A stretch of DNA of 64,000 nt from Burkholderia sp. NRF60-BP8. GTDB taxonomy: Bacteria; Pseudomonadota; Gammaproteobacteria; Burkholderiales; Burkholderiaceae. Where the stretch lies: contig NZ_CP013372.1 of assembly GCF_001522585.2 (NCBI RefSeq), positions 2,170,001 through 2,234,000 on the forward strand, in the 5' to 3' direction. The notes under the pieces were generated by a model. It searched no databases and was not told where the DNA came from. It saw nothing but the letters and a program-made list of their open reading frames with translations. The translations under genes were made by a program, and so were the position numbers. Positions 17,695-26,934 of this stretch are shown here, piece after piece; position 1 is the first letter of the stretch; each line of letters opens with the position of its first letter.

Positions 17695-19350
17695 TCACTT
17701 CACCCACGCGAAGTAATACGACAACCAGATCGTCAGCGCAGCACCGATCAGCGCCACATACGGCATCAAGCTCAGCCACGGCGCGCGCTTCGGCACTTCG
17801 AGTTCCATGTCGCGCTGCATCTGCGCGGGAAAGCGGCCGCGATCCTGCCAGTAGTGGCGATAGAGGAACACCGGCACGATCAGCAGCATCGCGATCAACC
17901 CGTTGCGCAGCGTGCCTTCGCCTTGCAGGTTCGCACCCGCGCCGACGTAGACGAGGTTCGCATAGCCGCAGATCGCGCCGCCGACGAGCAGCCACGTCGG
18001 GCAGCGGAACGGCCGATCCCAGTTGCCGCGATCCATCCGGTGGATCCAGCCGGACTGAAGATTCAGGAATACGAACAACATGTAGCAGACGTTCGAGATA
18101 GACAGCACCGTCATGTAGTCCGACATCATCAGCAGCACGAGGTTGAAGCCGAGGTCGGTCCACATCGCGCGGGTGGGCGAGCCGTGCTCGTTCACGTGCG
18201 ACAGGTACTTCGGCAGCCAGCCGTCGACCGACGCCTGGTACAGCGTGCGCGACGAGCCCATCATCGACGTCATCACGATCAGCAGGATCGACAGCATCAG
18301 CATCACGACGACCGCATTCGCGACCCACGCGCCGCCGCCGACGATCTTCGCCATCGCGGCCGCGACGCCGGTGCCGTCGCCGATCGCCGGATCGAGCATC
18401 GCCTGCGTGCCGAGCGCGCCCTGGAACGCCATCGGCACGAGCGTCATCACGACCAAGCACAACGCGCCCGACCAGAAGATCGCCTTGGCGGTGTCGCGGC
18501 GCGGATCGCGGAATTCGCGCGTGTAGCAGACGGCCGTCTCGAAACCGTACGACGCCCAGCCGGCCATGAACATCGCGCCGAGCGCCATCGTCACGCCCTG
18601 CCCGTTCCACGAGCCGAACGTCGCGGCGGTGAGGTTGCCTTGTGCATCGTGACCGAGCGGCAACAGCGGCAGCAGGTTCGACATCGGCACGTCGCCGGTG
18701 ACGAACGGCACGATGCCGACGATCAGGAGCGGCGTGAGCGATGCAATGCCGAGAATGCGCTGCGTGCGTGCAGCCTTCGACGCGCCGCTGTGCTGAAGCT
18801 TGAACGTGATGAGGAGCAGAATCGTCGCGATGATGAATGTCGCGTTGATCCGCAATGACAGACCGGGCTTGATGAAACCGAGATCCGCAACCTTGAGCTG
18901 CCAGTGCAGCACCGCCGCATCGGCGGGAAAGAGACTCGTGAGCGCATAGCTCGCCGCGAGCCCGCAGCCGAGCGCGAGCATCGGCGACCACGCGAGCCAG
19001 TTGCACCAAACGGAAACCGGGGCAATCAGTTTGCTGTAGCGAACCCAGCCGATCGCGCCGTACACGGACGCGCCGCCCGATTTATGAGGAAATAGCCCCG
19101 AGATTTCCGCATAAGTCGCGCTTTGAATCAGGCCCATCGTGATCGCGGCGATCCAGATCGCCCACGCGGGCTGGCCGATCGTCGCGCATACGCCGCCGAT
19201 CGTGAATAGCACGCCTGCCGGCACGCCGCTCGTTACCCAAAAAGCGTCTTTCCAGGTCAGGCCACGATGCAGCGTGTGGCCCGTCGAATCATGTGAGATG
19301 GTTGCCTCGACATCACTGGTGCGATTCGCACGCAGTCCTGCTTGACTCAT
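17695..19350 (-). CDS. APC-superfamily amino acid/amine permease
   Basis: 551 residues with about twelve membrane segments. The first is WKDAFWVTSGVPAGVLFTIG, with the unwound GxxxGxLF-type motif of APC carriers. AGGAGG stands before the ATG at 19350. It closes the minus-strand betaine block, 228 bases after the binding-protein gene, so it may have its own promoter. Glycine, sarcosine, betaine or a choline-related amine are plausible substrates from context. The sequence alone shows only the APC family. Confidence 0.82.
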   Translation of the reverse strand: MSQAGLRANRTSDVEATISHDSTGHTLHRGLTWKDAFWVTSGVPAGVLFTIGGVCATIGQPAWAIWIAAITMGLIQSATYAEISGLFPHKSGGASVYGAIGWVRYSKLIAPVSVWCNWLAWSPMLALGCGLAASYALTSLFPADAAVLHWQLKVADLGFIKPGLSLRINATFIIATILLLITFKLQHSGASKAARTQRILGIASLTPLLIVGIVPFVTGDVPMSNLLPLLPLGHDAQGNLTAATFGSWNGQGVTMALGAMFMAGWASYGFETAVCYTREFRDPRRDTAKAIFWSGALCLVVMTLVPMAFQGALGTQAMLDPAIGDGTGVAAAMAKIVGGGAWVANAVVVMLMLSILLIVMTSMMGSSRTLYQASVDGWLPKYLSHVNEHGSPTRAMWTDLGFNLVLLMMSDYMTVLSISNVCYMLFVFLNLQSGWIHRMDRGNWDRPFRCPTWLLVGGAICGYANLVYVGAGANLQGEGTLRNGLIAMLLIVPVFLYRHYWQDRGRFPAQMQRDMELEVPKRAPWLSLMPYVALIGAALTIWLSYYFAWVK

Positions 19351-19578
19351 CCAATTCCTCCTGTCGATCAGTGTCAGCGCTTTGGCGCTTACTCTGGTCC
19401 CATGCAAAGCTGTGATGACTCCACGCAAGGGCGCTAGTGTAACAACTTACGCGCTTTTTTGCAGAATCCGCAAAAGAATTCCGGGATATGGCCGCATGAC
19501 ATCCTGATTATTTCGGATTCCTGCGTGCCATTCCCGGCGTGTTTTTTATGACGATTGGTGCGACATATATCGGAATGC

Positions 19579-20442
19579 TTACTGTGCGCCTTCCGTCCAC
19601 GAATTCACGCGGTCGGCATGCGCCGCAATCCACGCATCCGCGGCCGCTTCCGGCTTCGAGCCGTTCTGGATCGCGAGCATCACGCTGTCGATTTCACCCG
19701 GCTTCCACTGGAATTTCTTCAGGAACGCGACGACCGGCTTCGCCTTGGTTTCGAGTCCCGGATTCACGACGCTGTCGACGTGCTCGGCGCCGCCGAACAC
19801 CTTCTTCGGATCCTCGAGGAAGCGCAGCTTCCACTTCGCGAACATCCAGTGCGGCGCCCAGCCCGTCACGATGACCGGCTTGTTCGCATTGACCGAACGC
19901 GACAGCTCGGCCGTCATCGCGCTGCCCGAGCTCGGCATCAGCGTGTAGTTCAGCCCGTAGCTCTTGATCGCGTCGTCGGTCTTGCGCATCACGCCGGCGC
20001 CCGCATCGATGCCGACGATCCGGCCGCCGAAGCTGCCCTTCTCCGCATTGAGGTCGTCGATGCTCTTCGCCTTCACGTACGCGGGCACGATCAGGCCGAT
20101 CTTCGCATCGGGAAAATTCGCGCCGAGGTCGACGACCTTGGCCTTGTACTCGTCCCAGTACGAGCCGTGCGTGACCGGCAGCCACGCGGACAGCGTCGCA
20201 TCGAGATCGCCGCGCGCGACGCCCTGCCACATGATCCCGGCCGCCACCGGCACGAGCTTCACCTCGTAGCCGAGCTTCTTCTCGATGACGCGGGCCGCGA
20301 CGTTCGACGTCGCGACGCTGTCGTCCCAGCCTTCGACGTAGCCGATTTTCAGCGTCGGCTTCGTATCGGCGAGCGCCGATGCGCTCAATGCCACCATCGC
20401 CGACAGGGTGCCGGTCCACAACAGTTTTCCGAACAGCTTCAT
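19579..20442 (-). CDS. Glycine betaine/quaternary amine ABC substrate-binding protein, orphan
   Basis: A 287-residue periplasmic binding protein with a signal peptide (residues 1-25, ending ALA/D). OpuAC-like features include KIGYVEGWDDSVATSNVAAR, DATLSAWLPVTHGSYWDEYK and VIVTGWAPHWMFAKWKLRFL, whose tryptophans and tyrosine could build an aromatic cage for a quaternary ammonium ligand. AAGGAG precedes the ATG. It lies 134 bases after gbcB, with no permease/ATPase partner in the window. Orphan proteins of this type (for example CbcX, CaiX and BetX in Pseudomonas) recruit one shared core transporter. Distinct from the ChoX-like protein at 13 kb. Confidence 0.85.
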   Translation of the reverse strand: MKLFGKLLWTGTLSAMVALSASALADTKPTLKIGYVEGWDDSVATSNVAARVIEKKLGYEVKLVPVAAGIMWQGVARGDLDATLSAWLPVTHGSYWDEYKAKVVDLGANFPDAKIGLIVPAYVKAKSIDDLNAEKGSFGGRIVGIDAGAGVMRKTDDAIKSYGLNYTLMPSSGSAMTAELSRSVNANKPVIVTGWAPHWMFAKWKLRFLEDPKKVFGGAEHVDSVVNPGLETKAKPVVAFLKKFQWKPGEIDSVMLAIQNGSKPEAAADAWIAAHADRVNSWTEGAQ

Positions 20443-20576
20443 GGTCGATCTCCTTGGTCTGCGCACCGTGCGCGTTGTCTCTCTAGGTTCTTCAACCACA
20501 AATCCGCGGTATCGTTGTTTTCCGACGGATGCTTGTCCGGATGCGACGCACCCGGACAGCCGACGGCGAGTTTCGA

Positions 20577-21725
20577 CTACTTGTCGATCACGAGATCCGA
20601 CAGCGGCTTGCTGCAGCACAGCAGCACCATCCCCTGATCGATCTCGCGCTGGCGGATGCCGCCGTTGTGCTTCATGTCGACCTGCCCCGACACCAGCTTC
20701 ACCTTGCAGGTGCCGCACATGCCCTGCGTGCACGATGCCGGCAGCCGCACGCCCGACTGGCGCGCCGCGTCGAGCACGTGCTGCTCCGAGCCGCACGAGA
20801 TCTCGCGGTTGCTCTTCGCGAAGCTGACCGTGTACTGCTTCGTGCCGGCGTCGCCGCCTTCGACCGGCGGCGCGAGATCGGCGAGCAGCTCGTCGCTCGC
20901 CGTCTGCGCGAGCGTCTCGAACGAGAAGCTTTCCTCGTGATATTGCTTGCGATCGAAGCCGGCTTCGTCGAGCAGGTCGCGCACGGCCTTCATGTAGGGC
21001 GCGGGGCCGCACGTGAAGATCTCGCGTTCCATGAAATCCGGCGCGATCAGCTTCAGCAGCGGCAGCGTCAGGAAGCCCGTGACGCCCGGCCAGTTGGTGC
21101 GCGCGCCGACGCGCTCGACGACGAACGACGTGCGGAAATTCGTGTGGTTCGACGCGATCAGATCGAGCTCGCGCGCGAAGATGATGTCGTCCGGCGTGCG
21201 TGCACTGTGCACGAACAGGATGTCGCGATCTTCCGCGAGATCATGGTGCGCGCGGCTCATCGACATCAGCGGCGTGATGCCCGAGCCGGCCGACAGGAAC
21301 AGGTACTTGCGCGCCGGATGCCGCGCGCACGTGAATTCGCCGGCCGGGCCGAGCACGCGCACCGACGCGCCCGGCTGCAGGTTGTCGTGCAGCCAGTTCG
21401 ACACCTTGCCGCCCGGCACGCGCTTCACCGTGATCGAGATCGTGTGCGGCCGCGCCGGCGACGACGAAATCGTGTAGCAGCGGTTGATCGTCTCGCCGTC
21501 GATGTCGAGCTCGAGCGTGATGAACTGCCCGGGCTCGAACGAGAACGTGCGGCCCTGCGGCGAACGGAAGAAGAAGCTCTTCACGTCGTGGGTTTCCTGC
21601 CGCACGTGGCAGCACACCAGCGTTTCCTCGACGTCGCTCGTCCAGCGCTCGGGCAGCGCGTTCCAGAAGGCCGGGTGCGTCACCCGGCTGTCCGCCGGCT
21701 CGAAATTGGCCGCATCTCGCATCAT
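20577..21725 (-). CDS. gbcB: Glycine betaine demethylase reductase component (ferredoxin-NAD(P)H reductase type)
   Basis: 382 residues in three domains: an FAD-binding barrel (FSFEPGQFITLELDIDGETI, RCYTISSSPARP), an NAD(P)-binding domain (YLFLSAGSGITPLMSMSR, IFTCGPAPYMKAVRDLLDEA) and a C-terminal plant-type 2Fe-2S domain with the cysteine cluster LPASCTQGMCGTCKVKL and a final LCC. It passes electrons from NAD(P)H to the Rieske oxygenase GbcA. GGAGC lies upstream of the ATG at 21725. It is 29 bases after gbcA. In Pseudomonas gbcAB convert glycine betaine to dimethylglycine and formaldehyde. Confidence 0.93.
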   Translation of the reverse strand: MMRDAANFEPADSRVTHPAFWNALPERWTSDVEETLVCCHVRQETHDVKSFFFRSPQGRTFSFEPGQFITLELDIDGETINRCYTISSSPARPHTISITVKRVPGGKVSNWLHDNLQPGASVRVLGPAGEFTCARHPARKYLFLSAGSGITPLMSMSRAHHDLAEDRDILFVHSARTPDDIIFARELDLIASNHTNFRTSFVVERVGARTNWPGVTGFLTLPLLKLIAPDFMEREIFTCGPAPYMKAVRDLLDEAGFDRKQYHEESFSFETLAQTASDELLADLAPPVEGGDAGTKQYTVSFAKSNREISCGSEQHVLDAARQSGVRLPASCTQGMCGTCKVKLVSGQVDMKHNGGIRQREIDQGMVLLCCSKPLSDLVIDK

Positions 21726-21754
21726 GTCTTGCTCCGCTTATACGCTGCTAAGTA

Positions 21755-22996
21755 CTACGCGCCGGTTTTTTCGGCGAGCCGGCCGATGTACCAGGCCGAG
21801 AATTTTTCGACGAGACCTTCCGTGTACGGCGAATACGGGCCCGGCTCGTACGCGCTGCTGTTCGCGCCGCGCTGCGAGAATTCGACGAGCGCGCGATCCT
21901 GGTCGTTGGTCGCGTTCCACACGGCCGTGAGGTTCTTCACGTCGTAGTCGATGCCTTCCTTCGCGTCCTTGTGCACGAGCCACTTCGTGCGCACGAGCGT
22001 CTTGCCGGCCGACAGCGGAATCACCGAGAACGTCACGATGTGATCGCTCATGAAGTGGTGCCACGAATTCGGCTGGGTCCAGAACGACAGCCCGCCGAGA
22101 TCGGCCCTGTCGAAACCGCCGAGCAACTTCTTCGACGCGACCTTCGCGTCGAGCGTCTGCGATTCGCCGTCGCGGTCCAGCGGCAGGCGTTGCGTGCGGA
22201 AACCCGTCACGTCGAGCAGCTTTTCGATTTCGGCGGACGGCAGGCCCATCTCGGCCCACTCCTTGCCGCGCCGCACGCAGGTTTCGGCGAATGCGTCCAT
22301 GCCTTCGGCGTTCGCGTCGGAGCGCTGGTAGCCGAAGCCGTATTCGTACAGCGAGATCGTCAGCTCCGGATGGTTCGCGACGCAGTGATAGCACTCGCGG
22401 TTGTTCTCCATCGTGAGCTTCCAGTTGCCTTCCTCGATGATGTCGATCTGCGCGGCGATCTTCGTGTTCGGCAGATCGTGCGGCAGCAGGTACGGCTCCA
22501 TCTCGGCCCGCATCTGCGCGAAATCGACCGGCGGCTCGTCGGCGAGGCAGATGAAGATCAGGCCCGCGAGGTTCTCGACGTGCACCGACTTCAGGCTGTG
22601 CTTGCACCGGTCGAACTTCTCGCCCATGTGCTCGGCGAACATCAGTTGGCCCGTCAGGTTGTAGGTCCAGCTGTGGTACGGGCACACGATGTTGCCGACC
22701 GAGCCTTTGTCCTCGTTGCACAGGCGCGCGCCGCGGTGACGGCACACGTTGTGGAACGCGCGGATCGCCATGTCGTCGTCGCGCACGATCAGGATCGAAT
22801 CGCTGCCCAACTGCACGGTCACGTAATCGCCCGGCTCGGGAATGTCCGGTTCGATCGCCACCTGGATCCAGTGCTGGCGGAAAATCGCCTCCATGTCGAG
22901 CGCGAAGATGTCCTCGCTCGTGTAGAACGGTGCGTCGAGGCTGTGCCCTTCCTTGCGCCGCTCGATCAATGCACGAATGTCTGCCGATACTTTCAT
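21755..22996 (-). CDS. gbcA: Glycine betaine demethylase oxygenase component (Rieske type)
   Basis: 413 residues. The Rieske 2Fe-2S ligands are C85 and H87 (NVCRHRG) and C105 and H108 (VCPYHSW). The mononuclear iron site includes H204 and H209 in the ECYHCVANHPEL segment after ENNR. GGAGC stands six bases before ATG 22996; the in-frame upstream extension overlaps the etfB-gbcA gap and lacks a good start. It removes one methyl group of glycine betaine as formaldehyde, giving dimethylglycine. It is 53 bases downstream of etfB and 29 bases upstream of gbcB, so it is probably part of a long transcript. Confidence 0.95.
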   Translation of the reverse strand: MKVSADIRALIERRKEGHSLDAPFYTSEDIFALDMEAIFRQHWIQVAIEPDIPEPGDYVTVQLGSDSILIVRDDDMAIRAFHNVCRHRGARLCNEDKGSVGNIVCPYHSWTYNLTGQLMFAEHMGEKFDRCKHSLKSVHVENLAGLIFICLADEPPVDFAQMRAEMEPYLLPHDLPNTKIAAQIDIIEEGNWKLTMENNRECYHCVANHPELTISLYEYGFGYQRSDANAEGMDAFAETCVRRGKEWAEMGLPSAEIEKLLDVTGFRTQRLPLDRDGESQTLDAKVASKKLLGGFDRADLGGLSFWTQPNSWHHFMSDHIVTFSVIPLSAGKTLVRTKWLVHKDAKEGIDYDVKNLTAVWNATNDQDRALVEFSQRGANSSAYEPGPYSPYTEGLVEKFSAWYIGRLAEKTGA

Positions 22997-23049
22997 CGTT
23001 TGCTCCGGATTCCTTGCATCCCTGGGTTTCTTGCCGACAGGCATCAAAA

Positions 23050-23835
23050 TCAGTAGTCGATGAGCTGATGCTCGCGCAAATACGCGAGGATCACTTGTGC
23101 TTTTTCGACCGAACTCCCTTCATTTACGACGTTGCCGCCGCGGCTTTCGGTCGTCGTCGCGGACAGCATCCGGGCATGCCCGGAGCGCTTCTCGGCGGCG
23201 ACCAGCTTGACGGGCTTACGCTCGACCGGGCCGACCGTCCACGCGGCCGCGTCGGCGTCCGCACCGGGCGCCGCGAGCGCGGGCCGAATCGCGCCGGCGC
23301 GCAGCCGCGCATACGCATAGCGCGGCTCGACGCCGGCGAGCGGATGCACGGCGACGACGGCCGGCAGCGCCGCGTCGACACGCCGCCGCAGCCCTTTCGG
23401 CAAAAATTGCCGAACCGCCGCGCGACCGCCTTCGACCGTCACGTCGACGGCCGAGCCGACGAGCGGATAGCCGAGCGCCGCGGCGACACGGTACGGCAGC
23501 ATCCCGGTGTCGTACGCGCCCTCGGCGCGCGTGCCGGTCAGCACGAGGTCGTAGCCGTCGACACGCGCGGCGAGTGCGTGCACGGCGTCGTCGCCGTCGC
23601 GGCAGGCCAGCACTTCGACCTCCCGCGCACCGAGCGCCAGATAGTCGGCAAGCGCCGCATTCGCGGGGTCGCCTGCATGGATCACGTCGAGCGTCGCGCG
23701 ATGCTTGTCCGCGAGCTGGCGGCCGGTTTCGAGCGCGGCCGCATCGTTGCGGCTGTAGCGCGCGACGCCGCTGACCGGGTGCCGGCCGACGGACACGAGC
23801 ACCGCGATGCGTTGCAAGGGGCGAGGGGCGTTCAT
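23050..23835 (-). CDS. etfB: Electron transfer flavoprotein beta subunit of the dimethylglycine dehydrogenase system
   Basis: 261 residues with the ETF-beta fold: N-terminal IAVLVSVGRHPV, middle DLVLTGTRAEGAYDTGMLPY and ALGYPLVGSAVDVTVEG, and a C-terminal arm ending KAQVILAYLREHQLIDY. It overlaps the etfA stop by four bases. It is diverged from the housekeeping ETF, as expected for the dedicated pair next to dgcAB in pseudomonads, where it accepts electrons from dimethylglycine dehydrogenase and passes them to ETF-ubiquinone oxidoreductase. Confidence 0.88.
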   Translation of the reverse strand: MNAPRPLQRIAVLVSVGRHPVSGVARYSRNDAAALETGRQLADKHRATLDVIHAGDPANAALADYLALGAREVEVLACRDGDDAVHALAARVDGYDLVLTGTRAEGAYDTGMLPYRVAAALGYPLVGSAVDVTVEGGRAAVRQFLPKGLRRRVDAALPAVVAVHPLAGVEPRYAYARLRAGAIRPALAAPGADADAAAWTVGPVERKPVKLVAAEKRSGHARMLSATTTESRGGNVVNEGSSVEKAQVILAYLREHQLIDY

Positions 23836-25001
23836 GCGGCGACTCCTTCGGGTTCACGGGTACCGACCGCGGCCGGCGATTCGCCGCGCGCGGCCCGCGC
23901 GGCCTGGACCTGTTCGATCAGCGCGGCGATCGTCGCCTGCGCGTCGCCGACCACCGTCAGGTTCGCGCGCTTCGCGATCGGCGCGCTGCCGTCGAGGTTC
24001 ACCGCGATCACGTGGCGGCAGTCCTTGATCCCCTGCAGGTGCTGCACCGCGCCGGAGATGCCGAACGCGATGTACACGCTCGCCTCGACCGTCTTGCCGG
24101 TCGCGCCGACCTGCTTGTCGCGCGTGAAGTGGCCGTTGTCAACCGCGACGCGGCTCGCGCCGATCGCCGCGCCGAACACGCCGGCCAGCCGCTCGAACGC
24201 GCCGATGTCGGACACGCCGTTGCCGGCCGACACGATGAAATCGGCTTCCTCGAGCGCGACCTGGGCCGCGTCGATTTCGTCGAGACCGAGATCGCGATAC
24301 GGCTGCGCGGCATCGCGCGCCGGGCGGATGAAATCGGCGGCGACGCGTTCGCCCGCGCCGACGAACGGCAGCTTCGCTTCGACCGCGTTCTGCGCGAGCA
24401 GGATCACGTCGGGCAGCGCGCGGGTGGCAAACGCACGTCCCGCCTGGGCATACGCGCCGACATGCTTCGCGTCGATTTCGACGACGTGAGTCGCGACGCT
24501 CGCACCGGCGGCCGCCGCGTAACGCCGGCCGAGATCGCCGTCGCCCGTCGCGTTGTCGGGCACGAACACGTGTTTCGGCGCGAGCGCGGCCACGCAGGCC
24601 TGCAATGCTTGCAATTCGCTTTCGGGATCGAACGCGCGGCGTTCGAAGCCGGCCAGCTCGAGCAGCTTGTCGACGCCGAGTTCGGCCACGTCGTCCTTCA
24701 GTTCGCCGAACGCGAGCAGCGCGACTTCGGTTTGCGCATCGGCGAGCACGGCCGCGGCGGCGATCGCCTGCCGCGAATGGTCGTCGAGCGCGCCGCGTTC
24801 GCTATGCGCGACCACCAGCATCACGTGCTTCGGGTCCTGCAGCGCGCGGCGCGGCTTCGCGGCCGCGGCGCCACGACCGTGCGCGGACCACTGCGCGGCG
24901 TTCGCATCGGCGCTGCCTTCCTCGCCGAGCGTGATGCGCTTCAGGCCGGCGGCCGTGATGACGAACGGCCGGCGCGGATCGATTCGTTTGATCGTATTCA
25001 T
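23832..25001 (-). CDS. etfA: Electron transfer flavoprotein alpha subunit of the dimethylglycine dehydrogenase system
   Basis: 389 residues. The C-terminal FAD-binding domain carries the ETF-alpha signature (SRVAVDNGHFTRDKQVGATG, IAFGISGAVQHLQGIKDC). The N-terminal domain has VMLVVAHSERGALDDHSRQA. It is longer than ordinary ETF-alpha because of an N-terminal extension of about 55 residues (PRRPFVITAAGLKRITLGEE) also seen in the dgc-linked version. It starts four bases after dgcB and overlaps etfB by four bases, indicating tight co-expression. Housekeeping ETF function is less likely given this position. Confidence 0.9.
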   Translation of the reverse strand: MNTIKRIDPRRPFVITAAGLKRITLGEEGSADANAAQWSAHGRGAAAAKPRRALQDPKHVMLVVAHSERGALDDHSRQAIAAAAVLADAQTEVALLAFGELKDDVAELGVDKLLELAGFERRAFDPESELQALQACVAALAPKHVFVPDNATGDGDLGRRYAAAAGASVATHVVEIDAKHVGAYAQAGRAFATRALPDVILLAQNAVEAKLPFVGAGERVAADFIRPARDAAQPYRDLGLDEIDAAQVALEEADFIVSAGNGVSDIGAFERLAGVFGAAIGASRVAVDNGHFTRDKQVGATGKTVEASVYIAFGISGAVQHLQGIKDCRHVIAVNLDGSAPIAKRANLTVVGDAQATIAALIEQVQAARAARGESPAAVGTREPEGVAA

Positions 25002-25005
25002 CGAT

Positions 25006-26931
25006 TCACTCCAGCGAGGCGGCGACGAGTTCGGCGACGTCGAGCACGTCGGGGCGCGGGCCCACGACGCCTTCGAGCATGGCCGTGCAGTTCGGGCACG
25101 CGACCGCGACCACGTCCGCGCCGATCGTGCGCGCGTCGGCGATGCGGATGTCCGGGATGCGCTGCTTGCCCGGGATGTCGGTCAGCGGCGCTCCGCCGCC
25201 ACCGCCGCAGCAGCGGCCGCGCATGCCGTTGCGCTCCATCTCGACGACCTGGATGCCGATCGTCTTCAGCAGCTTGCGCGGCGCTTCGGTCTCGCCGTTG
25301 TAGCGGCCGAGGTAGCACGGGTCGTGATAGGTCGTGCGTTTCTCCTGCAGCGCCTCGACGGCCTTCGGCGCGATCTTGCCGCTGTCGGCCAGTTCGGCCA
25401 GATAGGTCGTGTGATGCTTGACCGTCACGCGCAGCCCGAGCGCACGGTATTCGTTGCGCAGGCTGTGCATCACGTGCGGGTCGGCCGTCACGATCTGCTT
25501 GTACGACAGCGTGCCGAGCGTGCCGATCAGGCGCTTCGCCATCTGCTGGAACGTCGCTTCGTCGCCGAGCCGGCGGGCGACGTCGCCCGTGTCGGTCTCG
25601 GTCGGGCCGAGCACGGCGTAGTCGACGCCCGCCTTGTTCAGCACCTTCACGAACGCGCGCAGCGTACGCTGATAGCGCATGTCGAACGCGCCTTCGCCCG
25701 CGACGAACAGCACGTCGACCGGCTTGCCGGGTTGCGCGACGGGCGCACTCAGGTCCACCGACCAGTCGTAACGTGCGGCGGTGTCGTAGCCGCCCATCGT
25801 GCCCGTCTCGCGCAGGTTCGCGAGCACTTCCTGGCCCTTGCCCGGCACCGCGCCGTGCACGAGCGTGCGGTTGCGGCGCATGTCGACGATCGCGTCGACG
25901 TGCTCGATCAGCATCGGGCACTCCTGCACGCATGCGCGGCAGGTCGTGCACGACCACAGCGTCTGCTCCTCGATCAGGCCCGACACGATCGGGCCGTTCG
26001 GCTCGCCGCGATGCTGGCCGACCGGGATGCCCGGCGACGGGCTGCCCGCGTACGCCGCATCGGTGCCGCCGGCCATCCCGACCACGAGATCCTGGATCAG
26101 CTTCTTCGGATTGAGCGGCTGGCCCGACGCGAACGCGGGGCACGCGGCTTCGCACTTGCCGCACTGCACGCAGGCGTCGAAGCTCAGCAGCTGGTTCCAG
26201 CGGAATTCGACCGGCTTCGCGACGCCGTACTCCTGATGCTCGATGTCCGGCAGCTTCAGCGCGGTCGGCGGCGTGGCCGTGCCGTTGCCGGTGAACGATT
26301 CGCGCGTCGCGGCGAAACGCTCCTGGCGCGGGTGGAACGCGAGGTGCAGCAGGCCGGCGATCGCATGCTTCATCGGGCCGCCCTTCGCAGCACCGATCGT
26401 CATCGTGAACGCGCCGATGCCGATCAGCAGCGCGCAGAGCACCGCGAACGCCCCCGACATCGCGCCGGTCGGCACCAGCATGAACAGCACGAGGCCGAGC
26501 GCGAACGAACCGAGCAGCCAGGGCAGCGTATTCCACGGGCCGCGCGACAGGCGCGCCGGCACGTCCTTCGCCGCGCGTCGACGCCACACGAACACCGCGC
26601 CGACCAGCATCGCGAGCGCCGCGAGGAAGATCAGCTTGTCGAGCCACGGCGAGTAGATCGCGAGGCCGTAGTTGACGAACACCAGCGCGAGCGCGCCGAT
26701 CGCGCCGCCGGCGGTCGCGACGTGGGTCTTCGCGATGTACGGATCGCGGGCGACCACGTGGTGCAGGTCGACGAAATAACGCTTCGGAATCGCGAACAGG
26801 TTCGCGACGCCGAACGCGCCCGGCGCCGTGGCGCGGCCCAGACGCCAGTATGACGAGCGCTTCGCGACCGCGAACGCGAGCCCCGCCACCGACAGCCACA
26901 ACAGGGCGGTAATGAGGAAGGACGGGTTCAT
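25006..26931 (-). CDS. dgcB: Dimethylglycine catabolism iron-sulfur membrane protein
   Basis: 641 residues. The N-terminal region has several membrane segments (residues 1-22, about 75-125 and 135-185). Two 4Fe-4S clusters follow (CVQCGKCEAACP and CTTCRACVQECP), then two CCG-type cysteine-rich domains of the heterodisulfide reductase family (HDPCYLGRYNG, GRCCGGGGG and VACPNCTAML). In Pseudomonas DgcA and DgcB together convert dimethylglycine to sarcosine. DgcB probably relays electrons at the membrane. Its start lies three bases after dgcA and the next gene follows after four bases. Confidence 0.93.
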   Translation of the reverse strand: MNPSFLITALLWLSVAGLAFAVAKRSSYWRLGRATAPGAFGVANLFAIPKRYFVDLHHVVARDPYIAKTHVATAGGAIGALALVFVNYGLAIYSPWLDKLIFLAALAMLVGAVFVWRRRAAKDVPARLSRGPWNTLPWLLGSFALGLVLFMLVPTGAMSGAFAVLCALLIGIGAFTMTIGAAKGGPMKHAIAGLLHLAFHPRQERFAATRESFTGNGTATPPTALKLPDIEHQEYGVAKPVEFRWNQLLSFDACVQCGKCEAACPAFASGQPLNPKKLIQDLVVGMAGGTDAAYAGSPSPGIPVGQHRGEPNGPIVSGLIEEQTLWSCTTCRACVQECPMLIEHVDAIVDMRRNRTLVHGAVPGKGQEVLANLRETGTMGGYDTAARYDWSVDLSAPVAQPGKPVDVLFVAGEGAFDMRYQRTLRAFVKVLNKAGVDYAVLGPTETDTGDVARRLGDEATFQQMAKRLIGTLGTLSYKQIVTADPHVMHSLRNEYRALGLRVTVKHHTTYLAELADSGKIAPKAVEALQEKRTTYHDPCYLGRYNGETEAPRKLLKTIGIQVVEMERNGMRGRCCGGGGGAPLTDIPGKQRIPDIRIADARTIGADVVAVACPNCTAMLEGVVGPRPDVLDVAELVAASLE

Positions 26932-26934
26932 CTT

